A stretch of 64,000 nt of DNA from Bacillus sp. AFS055030 (GTDB lineage: Bacteria > Bacillota > Bacilli > Bacillales > Bacillaceae_G): assembly GCF_002574545.1 (NCBI RefSeq), contig NZ_NUGT01000015.1, positions 1 to 64,000 of the forward strand. Direction: 5' to 3'. Below, one piece after another: positions 26,188 through 36,094 of the stretch (positions are counted from its first letter, which is position 1; each line of letters opens with the position of its first letter). The notes beneath the pieces were generated by a model. The model was not told where the DNA came from. It did not search any database and was given only the letters and a program-made list of their open reading frames with translations. Position numbers and translations under genes: made by a program.

Positions 26188-28881
26188 ATGGAAAAAGCGT
26201 ATAGTTCACGACAAGAACGTAAACAAATGGAAATGGAAAAGCCTTCAAATGGAAAACCAAAAAAGCGTGAAGGTTTATTGAAAAAAATTACTTTAACAAT
26301 TTTGACATTAGCGGTACTTTGTATTCTTGGGGGAGTGGGAACTTTCTATTATTTAGTAAGTGATGCACCAAAACTAGATGAATCAAAGCTAAAAGTACCC
26401 CTTTCGTCTACTATACTTGATAAAAATGGGAATGTTATTGCAGAGTTAGGAACTGAACAAAGAACGAAGATTTCATATAACGAGATTCCTAAAGTAGTAG
26501 AAGATGCATTTATTGCTACTGAGGACGTACGTTTTTATGAGCATAAAGGTGTCGATATCCGTCGTGTGATTGGTGCGGTTTTAGCTAATATTACTGGTGG
26601 ATTTGGATCACAAGGTGGTAGTACAATTACTCAACAAGTTGTCAAAAACTCATTCTTGTCTCCACAAAAAACAATTAAACGTAAAGTACAAGAATGGTAT
26701 CTATCATTCCAACTTGAACAAAAATATTCTAAACAACAAATTTTAGAAATGTATTTAAATAAAGTTTACTTCTCAAATGGTTTAAAAGGTCGAGGAGTGT
26801 ATGGTGTAGCAAAAGCAAGTGAAACATATTTTAGTAAAGATATATCAAAAATTACGTTACCTGAAGCAGCTACACTTGCTGGTATGGTACAAAGTCCAAA
26901 TAACTTCAATCCAGCAAAACATCCAGCTGAGTCAGAAGCAAGAAGAAATGTTGTATTAAGTCAAATGAAAAAATATGGCTTTATAACAAATGAACAATAT
27001 ACTAATGCAAAAGCAATTCCAGAGAAAACATTAGTTAAACTTCATGAGAGTGGTCAAACAAAATATTCAGCCTTCATTGATGTCGTTATGGATGAGGTAA
27101 AAAAATACGGTGGTGCAGATATAAATACAGATGGATTAACAATCGAAACGACTTTAGATCCAAAAGCACAAGCTAAAGCAGATGAAATTATTAATCGAGG
27201 AGCTGAATTTTATCCGAGTGATGATTTCCAAACTGGTTTTGTATTAACTGACACTAAAACAGGTGAGATCAAAGCTGTAGGTGCTGGAAGAAACACAACT
27301 AGTGGCGGTCTAAATTTTGCTACAGATATAAAAAGACAACCTGGTTCAACGATTAAACCAATCCTAGACTATGGTCCTGCAATTCAATATTTAAAATGGT
27401 CTACTAACCATCAAATTGTTGATGAGCCATATCAGTATTCTAATGGAACACCTATTCGAAACGCAGATAAATCATATAAAGGTAAATTATCGATTCGTAA
27501 GGCGTTAGCCGGTTCAAGAAATATTCCTGCTTTAAAAACAATGCAGGAAGTTGGATTAGATAAATCACGTGAATTTGGTAACGGACTCGGCTTTAACTTC
27601 CAAAAGAACAGTTTTTATGAGTCTCATGCAATCGGTGGTTTTACAGGTGTATCTGCAATGGAAATGGCAGGAGCATATGCAGCCTTTGGTAACGGCGGTG
27701 TTTATATAAAACCACATGCTGTAACGAAAATAATCTATCAAGATAAAACTGAAAAAATATTATCTCCTGAACCAAAACAAGCAATGAGCGATTACACAGC
27801 ATATATGATTACAGATATGCTACGTGATGTTGTTAAATCTCCTGGCGGTACAGGTGGTAGAGCTAATGTACCTGGTCTTGATATGGCAGGTAAAACTGGT
27901 ACAACAAACTACCCTCAAGAGGTAAAAGACAAGTATGGCTTCCCTTCAAACGCAACTCGAGATAGTTGGTTTGTTGGTTATACTCCAGATGTTACTATTT
28001 CTGTATGGACTGGATATGAGAAAAATAAAGAAGGCCATTATTTAAGTAAAACATCAACAAATTTAGCTAAATATATTGCAAGAGATATGTTAGCAGCAAC
28101 AGCTGATCGTTCATCTGAGTTTCATAAACCGAGTTCAGTTATGAGAATTCAAGACGAATTATATATTAGAGGTGAAAAAATAGATGATTATCCTACACCT
28201 GATAAATTAGATTCAGCGAAAAATGTTACTGCGAAATATGATGAAAAAACGAGCAGTGTTACGTTAAATTGGAAGTATCCTGCTGAGTTACTGGCATCTA
28301 CTACTTTTGAAGTTAACTATGATATAAACGGTGTTAATGGCCAGACTCAAAAAGTAAATGGAACATCAACAAAAATTGACGGAATCGTAGCTGGAAACAA
28401 AGTTAAAATAACAATCGTAGCAACTAATGGCGAAACTAAGAGTGCAGCTGTAACTGTTACAGTCGATTTAAGTACTACTGAGGAGCCAACTACCCCACCA
28501 GATGATAAAGACCATGGTAAGGGCAATGACAATAATAAAGATAAAGACAAAGACCATGGTAAAGACAAAGGCGATGGTAAGGGCAACGATAACGGTAAGG
28601 GCAACGATAACGGCAATGGTAATGGTAATGGTAATGGCAATGGTAACGGCAATGGTAACGGCAATGGTAACGGCAATGGCAATGGTGATGGCACAGGTAC
28701 TGGTGACGGCACGGGTACTGGTGATGGCAATGGTGATGGTAATACGAATCCAACTACACCTCCTACCACACCAGATCCAACTAAACCATCAAAACCAACT
28801 AATACGAATCCAACTTCGTATAACTCAGATTCATACTCTACTGATCGATTTAATAAGTTGGAACGTAATCTTATTGCATAA
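26188..28881 (+). CDS. ponA: Penicillin-binding protein 1A/1B (PBP1)
   Basis: A bifunctional class A PBP of about 897 residues. It has a cytosolic tail, one membrane anchor ([20 protein letters not shown]), a glycosyltransferase domain ([26 protein letters not shown]), a transpeptidase with STIK (nucleophile Ser), SRN and KTGTT, then an FN3-like domain ([12 protein letters not shown]), and a Gly/Asn/Asp/Lys repeat tail from ~residue 770. It polymerises and cross-links peptidoglycan. The start is the ATG at 26188 (AGGAGA 9 nt upstream); an upstream TTG in frame lies before the site. Partner GpsB is encoded nearby. The tail is encoded by a GGT/GGC-AAT/AAC microsatellite. Confidence 0.96.
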   Translation: MEKAYSSRQERKQMEMEKPSNGKPKKREGLLKKITLTILTLAVLCILGGVGTFYYLVSDAPKLDESKLKVPLSSTILDKNGNVIAELGTEQRTKISYNEIPKVVEDAFIATEDVRFYEHKGVDIRRVIGAVLANITGGFGSQGGSTITQQVVKNSFLSPQKTIKRKVQEWYLSFQLEQKYSKQQILEMYLNKVYFSNGLKGRGVYGVAKASETYFSKDISKITLPEAATLAGMVQSPNNFNPAKHPAESEARRNVVLSQMKKYGFITNEQYTNAKAIPEKTLVKLHESGQTKYSAFIDVVMDEVKKYGGADINTDGLTIETTLDPKAQAKADEIINRGAEFYPSDDFQTGFVLTDTKTGEIKAVGAGRNTTSGGLNFATDIKRQPGSTIKPILDYGPAIQYLKWSTNHQIVDEPYQYSNGTPIRNADKSYKGKLSIRKALAGSRNIPALKTMQEVGLDKSREFGNGLGFNFQKNSFYESHAIGGFTGVSAMEMAGAYAAFGNGGVYIKPHAVTKIIYQDKTEKILSPEPKQAMSDYTAYMITDMLRDVVKSPGGTGGRANVPGLDMAGKTGTTNYPQEVKDKYGFPSNATRDSWFVGYTPDVTISVWTGYEKNKEGHYLSKTSTNLAKYIARDMLAATADRSSEFHKPSSVMRIQDELYIRGEKIDDYPTPDKLDSAKNVTAKYDEKTSSVTLNWKYPAELLASTTFEVNYDINGVNGQTQKVNGTSTKIDGIVAGNKVKITIVATNGETKSAAVTVTVDLSTTEEPTTPPDDKDHGKGNDNNKDKDKDHGKDKGDGKGNDNGKGNDNGNGNGNGNGNGNGNGNGNGNGNGNGDGTGTGDGTGTGDGNGDGNTNPTTPPTTPDPTKPSKPTNTNPTSYNSDSYSTDRFNKLERNLIA
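28575..28742 (+). repeat. In-frame microsatellite in the ponA tail
   Basis: Tandem 6- and 12-bp units based on GGTAACGGCAAT encode NGNG, then GDGTGTGDG. The unit is a multiple of three, so slippage would change tail length without breaking the frame. Confidence 0.85.
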
Positions 28882-28885
28882 ATTA

Positions 28886-28914
28886 AAAACCTCCTCATTT
28901 TTTGAGGAGGTTTT
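28886..28914 (+). terminator. Terminator of ponA
   Basis: AAAACCTCCTCA and TGAGGAGGTTTT form a strong stem right after the ponA stop codon, with T after it. Confidence 0.85.
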
Positions 28915-28995
28915 GCTATGTAATAAATATTCTATACGAATTCACTTGCCTTTTTGGAACACTAATCCTAGGAATTGCCAATTTTCCATATATAT

Positions 28996-29031
28996 AAAAT
29001 AAGCCTCCTTACCTTGAGGAGGTTATTTTTT
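28996..29031. terminator. Terminator of ypoC (bidirectional)
   Basis: AAGCCTCCTTACC region pairs with AAGGTTGAGG-type arm (CCTCC/GGAGG core) with T-rich flanks on both sides. It overlaps the end of ypoC and can also catch ponA read-through. Confidence 0.6.
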
Positions 29032-29512
29032 GTTTATAATAAAGTTTTTCTAACTCCGTATATAAGCCGGAAAGTTGAATAAAAGAGTGATAGTGGTCGG
29101 GTTGATTTAAAACAAAACGAATACGCTCGTCTAAATTGATTGGCTTAACCTGTAATTTATCTAACTCAATCAATAAATTAGTTAAATTAAGTAGCATTTT
29201 GCCATTTATCCATGTAAGAATTGATATAAAATTTGCTAAGCCTCTAATCATCGGCTCATAAGCAAGTTTTCGATTCCGTTGTTTAAAGTAGTTAGAGATG
29301 TGTTCGGATTCCTCTTTCCACTCATTAAACATTTCTTTCATAATTTCATCACTTTCATTCGGTATGTTAGAGCTTTTATTAACTAGAATCTGATTACTTT
29401 CATAAAAAAACGGTTTATTTTTAATTTTAATTTCTTCATTTATTATTTGATCACTTGTATTGTCTTTATAAAATGGCGTTACGATAAATTCTTTATAAAT
29501 ATTATTTGTCAT
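29009..29512 (-). CDS. ypoC: YpoC-like protein
   Basis: About 167 residues. The C-terminal half carries segments I associate with YpoC: MFNEWKEESEHISNYFKQRN, PMIRGLANFISILTWINGK and INLDERIRFVLNQPDHYHSF. The N-terminal half is variable and polar. Function unknown. Its start overlaps the end of nth by 11 bp, so the two are translated from one mRNA. The same nth-ypoC pair is present next to ponA in B. subtilis. Confidence 0.82.
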   Translation of the reverse strand: MTNNIYKEFIVTPFYKDNTSDQIINEEIKIKNKPFFYESNQILVNKSSNIPNESDEIMKEMFNEWKEESEHISNYFKQRNRKLAYEPMIRGLANFISILTWINGKMLLNLTNLLIELDKLQVKPINLDERIRFVLNQPDHYHSFIQLSGLYTELEKLYYKQKITSSR

Positions 29513-30173
29513 TTACTTTCTTCACTTTCATTCGTTTTTTTCCTTCTCTACACATATCAAGTAAAGGACATACCTCACAACTTGGTCTTTGAGCTTTACA
29601 ATGGTATCTTCCAAAAAATATTAGTCGATGATGAGTTACTCCCCAATCTTCAATCGGAACTTTTTTCATTAATGTCTCTTCTACTTCTAAAACAGAATCT
29701 TTCCAACGGCATATCGCTAATCTTTTTGAAACCCGCTCAACATGAGTATCTACAGCGATTGCTGGAATATTAAATGCGACTGACATTACTACATTAGCTG
29801 TTTTTCTTCCAACTCCAGGCAATTTTACTAACTCTTCTCTAGTACGTGGGACTTCTCCATTAAATTCATTAATAATCATATGACTTAATTTTTGGATATT
29901 TTTTGCTTTATTCCTAAAAAGTCCAATAGATCGAATATCATTTTGTAATTCCTCTAAAGAAACATTTAAATAATCCTGAGGTTCCTTATATTTTTCAAAT
30001 AGATTTCTTGTCACTTTATTTACTAAAACATCAGTACATTGTGCAGATAAAGCAACCGCTACTACTAATTCAAATGGATTCTTATGATTTAACTCACAAT
30101 GTGCATCAGGGAACATGTCACCGATTATATTAAGAGCTTCATTTATTTGTTGTTTGTTTAACATTTTTAACAC
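29502..30173 (-). CDS. nth: Endonuclease III (Nth)
   Basis: A 223-residue DNA glycosylase/AP lyase that removes oxidised pyrimidines. The helix-hairpin-helix is LPGVGRKTANVV, with the catalytic Lys, followed by AVDTHVERVSKR with the catalytic Asp. The C-terminal 4Fe-4S cluster has the spacing C-x6-C-x2-C-x5-C in CKAQRPSCEVCPLLDMC. All residues needed for activity are present. It is the middle gene of a dnaD-nth-ypoC unit; 36 bp separate it from dnaD. Confidence 0.97.
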   Translation of the reverse strand: MLKMLNKQQINEALNIIGDMFPDAHCELNHKNPFELVVAVALSAQCTDVLVNKVTRNLFEKYKEPQDYLNVSLEELQNDIRSIGLFRNKAKNIQKLSHMIINEFNGEVPRTREELVKLPGVGRKTANVVMSVAFNIPAIAVDTHVERVSKRLAICRWKDSVLEVEETLMKKVPIEDWGVTHHRLIFFGRYHCKAQRPSCEVCPLLDMCREGKKRMKVKKVNDK

Positions 30174-30209
30174 TCCTTACTAAACAAAAGCGAGGAGCAT
30201 GTCCTCGCT

Positions 30210-30920
30210 TTATTTTTCAAGCCAATTATAAAAAGGAATTGATCCTGTATACTTTGTATCGTTTTGTGGTTCTCTTGTTTCTCTTTTTCTAAAATGCTTA
30301 CTATAATTCATAGCTTGGTCCACTTCTTTAATACCGTTTTTCTTCCACTCAAAAAGAATACGATCTATATAACGAAAATTTAATTTCCCACTTATTACTG
30401 CTTCTTTAAGTGCAGCCTTAATTAGTTTTTCATTATGATCATCTTGGTCCATCCACATTGTCAGCGTTTCAATCTCAAATGGAGATAATAATCTACCAAA
30501 TTCTTTTTCGAAGACTAAGTAAATTGATTCCTCATCTTGTTCAATTATTGAAGTAATAGCTTGCTTTTCTTTTGATTTTTGACCATTCTGGGTCAAGTCA
30601 ATTAATTTTAACCATAATGGGGAAAGTGAATATGCTTCACATCTTAAATTATGATGGTCTATTTCTTCTGTAATTTCTAATAAACCTTTTTTAAGAAGTT
30701 CTCGAATAACTTCCATGCATTTTTGTTCGTTTATTGACATAATCTTTGCTAATTGAGTAGGTGTTGGAAACGTATGACCTTGTTGTTGAAAAGAGTAAAG
30801 CTGTAGAATCATGACTAGTTCTTCTTCATTAATATTTAACGAAGAATAATGACTGAGAAGTATATTTGGAATACTAATATTCCCAAATTGAATCCAGTTA
30901 AGAATGCTATTATTATTCAC
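30210..30920 (-). CDS. dnaD: Replication initiation/restart protein DnaD
   Basis: About 236 residues. The N-terminal winged-helix oligomerisation domain (SIPNILLSHY, FPTPTQLAKIMS) is followed by the C-terminal DNA-binding DnaB/DnaD domain with FGRLLSPFEIETLTMW and the characteristic FRYIDRILFEWKKNGI. It acts with DnaB/DnaI to load the helicase. I choose a GTG start (MNNNSILNW) because AGAGGTG lies exactly 6 nt upstream; the longer ATG frame would run through the ribosome binding site. Downstream lie nth and ypoC. Confidence 0.94.
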   Translation of the reverse strand: MNNNSILNWIQFGNISIPNILLSHYSSLNINEEELVMILQLYSFQQQGHTFPTPTQLAKIMSINEQKCMEVIRELLKKGLLEITEEIDHHNLRCEAYSLSPLWLKLIDLTQNGQKSKEKQAITSIIEQDEESIYLVFEKEFGRLLSPFEIETLTMWMDQDDHNEKLIKAALKEAVISGKLNFRYIDRILFEWKKNGIKEVDQAMNYSKHFRKRETREPQNDTKYTGSIPFYNWLEK

Positions 30921-30987
30921 TTCGAACACCTCTAGCATAGTATAGCATGATTACATAAAATATACAGTAAAAGAAACTTGTGAAATA

Positions 30988-31027
30988 AAAATAAATAGAG
31001 GCATGGAACTCACACCTCTATTTTATT
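30988..31027. terminator. Hairpin with T-rich tail upstream of dnaD
   Basis: AATAGAGG and CCTCTATT form a stem with a ~15-nt loop and A/T-rich flanks on both sides. On the minus strand it ends a transcript before the dnaD promoter. Confidence 0.55.
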
Positions 31028-31044
31028 ATCTCTATTTTATATTT

Positions 31045-31069
31045 AAAAAACCAACTAATAAATTAGTTA
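31045..31069 (-). terminator. Second hairpin in the aspB-dnaD gap
   Basis: AACTAAT and ATTAGTT form a 7-bp stem followed by GGTTTTTT on the minus strand, a good terminator with no gene directly before it. Confidence 0.5.
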
Positions 31070-31137
31070 ATTACGGATATAGTTCAGAAAGTGGATTTCA
31101 CATTATCATACTTCTAACTCGTACAAAATCTTCCCAT

Positions 31138-31165
31138 GAAAAAAGCTAAGCATTCGCTTAGCTTC
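31138..31165 (-). terminator. Terminator of aspB
   Basis: AAGCTAAG and CTTAGCTT form an 8-bp perfect stem followed by TTTTTT on the minus strand, about 40 bp after the aspB stop. Confidence 0.8.
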
Positions 31166-31205
31166 ACTCTTGTTTATCATACGAGTTTTTTCGTACTGAT
31201 TGAAA

Positions 31206-32393
31206 TTAACTTAATATATTTGCTTTCATAAATTGCTCAATGCGATCTAAAGCTTTATCTAACTGTTCTTGAGATGTAGCATATGATAAGCGAATATTGT
31301 TAGGTGAACCAAATCCTGAACCAGGTATTACCGCAACATTAGCTTTTTCAAGTAATTCAGTAGAGAATTCATCTACATTTTGATATCCAGCCATTTTAGC
31401 TGCCTCAGTCACATTAGGGAATAAATAAAATGCACCATTTGGTTTAACACAACTGAATCCTGGAATTGAAATTAAACGCTCATACGTTTTATTTAAGCGA
31501 TCTTCAAACGCTACTCTCATTTCTTCTACAGGACCATCGCCTAACTCATATGCTTTGATCGTAGCAATTTGAGCCATTGTAGTTGGATTTGAAGTAGAGT
31601 GGCTAGCAAGATTTGTCATGGCATTAATGATTTCCTTATTACCAACAGCATACCCAATTCTCCATCCAGTCATTGAATGAGACTTTGATACACCATTAAT
31701 AATAATCGTTTGCTCTTTAAGTTCTGGGCTTAATGAAGCAATTGAAACATGCTTTGCACCATCATATACTAGTTTCTCATATATTTCGTCAGAAACGATT
31801 AATATATCATGTTTTAAACAAATTTCTCCGATTGCTTTTAATTCTTCTTCGTTATAAATCATTCCAGTTGGATTACTTGGTGAATTTATAATAATCGCTT
31901 TTGTATTTTCTGTAATTGCAGCTTCGATTTGTTCTGGTGTTACTTTAAATTGTTGATGTTCATATCCTTCAATAAAAACTGGTACACCTTCTGCTAATAT
32001 AACTTGCTCTGGATAACTTACCCAGTAAGGAGTCGGAATAATGACTTCGTGACCAGGATCTAAAATTGCTTGGAAAAGTGTGTATAGTGCATGTTTTGCT
32101 CCATTTGTGACAACAACTTCTCCTGGAGAATAAGTTAATCCTTGATCGTTCAATAACTTGTCACAGATCGTTTTTCTTAAAGCTGGTAAACCGTTTGAAG
32201 GTGTATATTTAGTTTGGCCTTTAAGCATTGCTGAATAAGCTTCTTCAATAATTTCTACAGGTGTATTGAAATCAGGTTCACCTGCTCCTAATCCAATTAC
32301 ATCGATTCCTTGATCTTTCATTTCTTTTGCTTTTGCAGTAATAGCTAGTGTAGTTGATGGTGTTAGTGCACTTACTCTTTTTGCTAGTTTCAT
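31206..32393 (-). CDS. aspB: Aspartate aminotransferase (class I/II)
   Basis: A 395-residue PLP enzyme of the Bacillus AspB subgroup (Igamma). Key features: GAGEPDFNTP near the N-terminus, TNGAKHALY, NSPSNPTGMIY (binds carboxylate), DEIYEKLVYDG, the PLP-Lys in GVSKSHSMTGWRIGY, and GSGFGSPNNIRLSYA with the final Arg for substrate carboxylate. It interconverts aspartate and oxaloacetate. GGGGGA lies before the ATG. It follows ypmB at 15 bp. In B. subtilis asnS comes after it; here a terminator does. Confidence 0.95.
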   Translation of the reverse strand: MKLAKRVSALTPSTTLAITAKAKEMKDQGIDVIGLGAGEPDFNTPVEIIEEAYSAMLKGQTKYTPSNGLPALRKTICDKLLNDQGLTYSPGEVVVTNGAKHALYTLFQAILDPGHEVIIPTPYWVSYPEQVILAEGVPVFIEGYEHQQFKVTPEQIEAAITENTKAIIINSPSNPTGMIYNEEELKAIGEICLKHDILIVSDEIYEKLVYDGAKHVSIASLSPELKEQTIIINGVSKSHSMTGWRIGYAVGNKEIINAMTNLASHSTSNPTTMAQIATIKAYELGDGPVEEMRVAFEDRLNKTYERLISIPGFSCVKPNGAFYLFPNVTEAAKMAGYQNVDEFSTELLEKANVAVIPGSGFGSPNNIRLSYATSQEQLDKALDRIEQFMKANILS

Positions 32394-32408
32394 CTTGTTA
32401 ATTTCCCC

Positions 32409-32873
32409 CTAAATACTATAACGTTTTAAAAGCTCTCCATTTTCGAAAGCAGCGTAGTAAAAATTATATCTGCCATTTTGGTCTATATATACTACTTCCC
32501 AAAGTGGTATTTTGTTCTCTATTCCTAATTTTACTTTATGTATTTTTTTTGGGTTTCTCTCACTGACTACTTTGTCAATGATTTGTTTTTTGGTCAATCC
32601 TTCACTTTTCTTTCGTGTAATAACTTCTCCATCCTGTATCCACGCGATCATTTCATTATTTGCATCATCTTTACCACTTACAACTATTGCTTGTTCTTTC
32701 CCATGGAAATAATCAATCGTATTGACAGATTTTAAATATCCTTGATTTAAAACAAGCTCTTTTGCATGTTTTTTATCATCACTTAGCTTTGAAATTGATG
32801 ATTGGTAAGTGGCGATTAAAAATAATGAAAGAAAAATGATGCTTAATCCTAGGATGACTAACCATTTTTTCAT
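32409..32873 (-). CDS. tseB: Cell wall elongation regulator TseB-like (YpmB)
   Basis: A 154-residue membrane-anchored protein: one N-terminal helix (WLVILGLSIIFLSLFLIATY) and an outward PepSY-like domain pair with LTKKQIIDKVVSERNPKKI and WEVVYIDQNGRYNFYYAAF. In B. subtilis YpmB (TseB) binds PBP2A and tunes lateral wall synthesis. It sits between ypmA and aspB in a compact operon. The length agrees with the family (about 160 residues). Confidence 0.88.
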   Translation of the reverse strand: MKKWLVILGLSIIFLSLFLIATYQSSISKLSDDKKHAKELVLNQGYLKSVNTIDYFHGKEQAIVVSGKDDANNEMIAWIQDGEVITRKKSEGLTKKQIIDKVVSERNPKKIHKVKLGIENKIPLWEVVYIDQNGRYNFYYAAFENGELLKRYSI

Positions 32874-32884
32874 ATATACCTCAT

Positions 32885-33055
32885 TTATGTTCGATAAATT
32901 GTAAATACTGCATATTCTTGGTCTTCTTTATCAAGTGCTAGTCCAAACATTAAATCTTTTTCTTTTAAAGTGCGATTTAAACTATCAACAATTTTGTATA
33001 AATCTCTAGTATATTCAATTTTTGTTGTTGATAATACTTCAATATTTGAATTCAT
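32885..33055 (-). CDS. ypmA: YpmA (DUF4264) small protein
   Basis: A 56-residue protein: NSNIEVLSTTKIEYTRDLYK, then IVDSLNRTLKEKDLMFGLAL and a final VFTIYRT. Closely matches the short YpmA family, whose name comes from the same operon position. AGGAGGAG lies 5 nt before the ATG. Role unknown. It is followed at 12 bp by ypmB and preceded by dinG. Confidence 0.88.
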   Translation of the reverse strand: MNSNIEVLSTTKIEYTRDLYKIVDSLNRTLKEKDLMFGLALDKEDQEYAVFTIYRT

Positions 33056-33162
33056 GTTGCTCCTCCTAAAAATGTATTATAAATACATTACAATTTATGT
33101 CATTATACCACACGTCTAGCCTGAAATCCCCTACTATTCACATGCTAAATTTTGAAAAACTA

Positions 33163-35952
33163 TTAAAAATCTTTTAATAATTCATCAATTGTATTTATTT
33201 TTATTTTACTTTTTGGGATTAACTTTAAAAACTCTGCACCATAACTAGTATTTATTATGCGATTATCTAAAACAAATAATGAACCTTGATCTTTTTCATT
33301 TCGAATTAGACGACCATAACCTTGTCTAAACTTAAATACCGCTAATGGTAAAGCCAACCTCGAGAAAGAATTTTCTCCAGCTTTTTTTAATAAATTTGAT
33401 TTAGCAATAAACATGGGCTTTTCAGGGTTTGTAAACGGTAAACGTACAATGATTAAACAATCTAATTCTTCATTAGGTAGGTCAATTCCTTCCCAAAAAG
33501 TGTTTGTACCTAATAAAATTGTTTGTTTAGATTGTAAAAACTGTTTTATTAACTTTTGTTTTCCTCCAGGAGAAACACCTTGAGCTAATACAGATGAATT
33601 CAGTGAGTCTATATCTTGTATTAATTGATCATAAGTCTGTTTTAATAAATCAAAAGCCGTAAATAAAACTAATGTTCTACCTTTTACTACGGTAACAATT
33701 TTGCGAATTGTATTCGAAGTTTGTAATGCATACTCTTCTTGCGTAATCTCTTTTATTCCCAATAAATCTGAAGGAATATATACTTGCATCCCTTGAGCAA
33801 AATCATTTGGTACGGGATATATTTTTTCAATGACATTGGCATTATCACTAATTCCTAATGATGACTTTATAAATGAGAAGGACGAATCAATCGAGAGTGT
33901 AGCAGAAGTTAGTACAATTGAATTTCTTCCACTAATTAAATAATTTTGTATTAAATCTGCATTTTCTACTTTCTCACAATAAAGCATCGTAGTATGAAAT
34001 GATCCTTTTGCTTCAGTTTCCATCCAGCATATATAATGATCATTTTTATCGAATAATATTTCATATAGACCATTTTTCATGTTTTTCAATTGGTCTATAA
34101 TCATTTTAAATTCCGATAAGATAGAACGATGAAACGCTGATACTTTCTTCTCTTCAATTAGATTCAAATACTGTTCGCATCCTGAAAATAACGTATTATT
34201 CACATGGATTAATCGATTAGCACATTCTTGTATAACCTTCCAATTTTGGCTAGCAGTATTTTTATCACTAAGTGTAATTGACTGTCTAATATTTTCTTTA
34301 TCTAGATCATTTTGTTTGCTTAAAATAAAGTCTCGTAATAATCTAAATAACTCTTCTGATTCATATTTGATTTCTTTTACTAGGTGATCGACTTTTTTCC
34401 ACCATTTTTCACGATTAGGTATTCCCTCATCAAATTTATATAATCGGTGAACGAGTTCATTACTATCAGTTGTACTTAATCTACTTAAATATTGATAATA
34501 TTTTAAACAAGAAAAAGTGATTCCAAAGGTTTTTGATGCAGTCTCTTCAAGAGCATGAGCCTCGTCAATTACAATCGTTTTGACAGAATTAATCAAATGA
34601 TCCTTATTTTTTAAAGTTGATAATAAATAAGCATGGTTTGTAATTATTATATCTGCTAACATTAATTGATTTTTAGCTCTTTGATAAAAACATTTGTGAA
34701 ACCACGGATTTGTTCTCTTATTTTCACTTTCTTCATTACAACAAACGCGATCCCATAAATGTAAACCACCTGAAGGTAGCGATAATTCATCTAATTCTCC
34801 ATTTTCAGTTTCAGTTAACCAAACTGTTATCATTGCTTTAGATAAAATACTATCGTAATTATCATCAAATTGTTCGCCAACAATGTATTCAAATTTTTGC
34901 AGACAGAGATAATTTCTTTTACTTTGTATAGACGCTATTTTCAATTGGAATGGAACGATTTTTTCAATCGTTTTTATATGTTTTTTAAGTAATTGTTTTT
35001 GTAATGAGATGGTACTTGTACTGATAACAACTTGTTTACCGAACTGTTTTGAGAAAAATGCTGACGGTATTAAATATCCAAATGTCTTGCCAACGCCTGT
35101 ACCAGCTTCAGCTAAGAGAATATTATCCTTTTGAAATGCATCGAATACATCATGCATATAGGCAAACTGTTCTTCTCTTTTTATAAAATTGGGGATTTCT
35201 ACAGCCATCTGATCTACAAGTTCACCCTTTAGATGCTCTTCGAATTCAACGAAATCTTCTTCCTCTTGAGGTAAACTAAAGCTTCTTTTTTTAAGAGCTA
35301 TTCGTCTAAATTCTTCGTAATCCACAGATTTATTTGAAAATGATTCAGATTGCTTTTGAAGTATATCCGAAATATAGTATGTAATGTCACTTTTAAAACT
35401 AGTACTAAGTTTTTCTAATATTTTTAACGATGCATATGGTAAGCTTTCCAGTTTTTTTAATAAAATTGTTAATAACTCAGCAGTTACTTCAGCATCACTA
35501 TCAGCTTGATGAGGATTTTCATGTTGTATATTGAATACTTTTGCTAAATCAGATAATTTATAACTCGTTAAAGTTGGATATAAAATTCTAGTTAACTCAA
35601 CTGTATCAATAGCTAAAGGTGAAATTTTTGGTAGACCGATCCGCTCAAATTCTTTTTGTAAAAATGTTAAGTCAAAATGCACATTGTGCGCAACAAAATA
35701 GGCGTCATTAAACATAGGGTATAATTCTTCAACTATTTGTTCAAATTGAGGAGCGTATTGAACCATTTCATCTGATATTCCTGTTAATTCAGAAATAAAG
35801 GTTGGAATCGTCATATTTGGATTAATAAAACTTGAAAACTGTTCAATTACTTCTCCACTTTCCAATAAAAAGGCTGCAATTTGAATAATTCGATCTTGAC
35901 CTCTATTATTATTTCCGGTTGTTTCTAAGTCAACGACCACAAATTTATTCAT
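33163..35952 (-). CDS. dinG: DinG-type helicase with N-terminal 3'-5' exonuclease domain
   Basis: A 929-residue fusion. The first ~170 residues are a DEDDh exonuclease: VVVDLETTGN (Asp8, Glu10), AHNVHFDLTFL, and HQADSDAEVTAELL. After a linker comes an XPD-like helicase with Walker A AEAGTGVGKTFGYL (near residue 286), DEAH in VIDEAHALEE (near 464) and motif VI FRQGYGRLIRN. Between motifs I and II there are cysteines in NYLCLQKF, RVCCNEE and HKCFYQ, but their spacing differs from the YpvA cluster, and related Firmicute DinG proteins have been described as lacking Fe-S, so a cluster should not be assumed. Probably a DNA repair enzyme. It lies downstream of panBCD. Confidence 0.93.
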   Translation of the reverse strand: MNKFVVVDLETTGNNNRGQDRIIQIAAFLLESGEVIEQFSSFINPNMTIPTFISELTGISDEMVQYAPQFEQIVEELYPMFNDAYFVAHNVHFDLTFLQKEFERIGLPKISPLAIDTVELTRILYPTLTSYKLSDLAKVFNIQHENPHQADSDAEVTAELLTILLKKLESLPYASLKILEKLSTSFKSDITYYISDILQKQSESFSNKSVDYEEFRRIALKKRSFSLPQEEEDFVEFEEHLKGELVDQMAVEIPNFIKREEQFAYMHDVFDAFQKDNILLAEAGTGVGKTFGYLIPSAFFSKQFGKQVVISTSTISLQKQLLKKHIKTIEKIVPFQLKIASIQSKRNYLCLQKFEYIVGEQFDDNYDSILSKAMITVWLTETENGELDELSLPSGGLHLWDRVCCNEESENKRTNPWFHKCFYQRAKNQLMLADIIITNHAYLLSTLKNKDHLINSVKTIVIDEAHALEETASKTFGITFSCLKYYQYLSRLSTTDSNELVHRLYKFDEGIPNREKWWKKVDHLVKEIKYESEELFRLLRDFILSKQNDLDKENIRQSITLSDKNTASQNWKVIQECANRLIHVNNTLFSGCEQYLNLIEEKKVSAFHRSILSEFKMIIDQLKNMKNGLYEILFDKNDHYICWMETEAKGSFHTTMLYCEKVENADLIQNYLISGRNSIVLTSATLSIDSSFSFIKSSLGISDNANVIEKIYPVPNDFAQGMQVYIPSDLLGIKEITQEEYALQTSNTIRKIVTVVKGRTLVLFTAFDLLKQTYDQLIQDIDSLNSSVLAQGVSPGGKQKLIKQFLQSKQTILLGTNTFWEGIDLPNEELDCLIIVRLPFTNPEKPMFIAKSNLLKKAGENSFSRLALPLAVFKFRQGYGRLIRNEKDQGSLFVLDNRIINTSYGAEFLKLIPKSKIKINTIDELLKDF

Positions 35953-36021
35953 ATTTTGCCACCTCCAAATTCTCTATATAGATATTATTTTGCATAAACA
36001 GATTAAACAATACAACCAACA

Positions 36022-36050
36022 AAAAAATCCCCTAAAGAAGGGGATTTCAA
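36022..36050 (-). terminator. Terminator of the panBCD operon
   Basis: AAATCCCCTTC and a TAGGGGATTTTTTT arm form a stem with a T-run on the minus strand, about 45 bp after the panD stop codon. Confidence 0.8.
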
Positions 36051-36094
36051 ATTGCCCTTAAAACGCTTGTTTTCTTCCTCGTTACTCTTGTCTA

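Noticed and set aside
28600-28740. Regular repeats that might suggest a CRISPR array
   Set aside because: Units are 6-12 bp, have no spacers, and are in frame within ponA.
28347-28898. 183-codon minus-strand frame rich in Pro/Leu, and others over the ponA tail
   Set aside because: They mirror the GGT/GGC-AAT/AAC repeat of ponA in other frames, have no ribosome site and no sensible composition.
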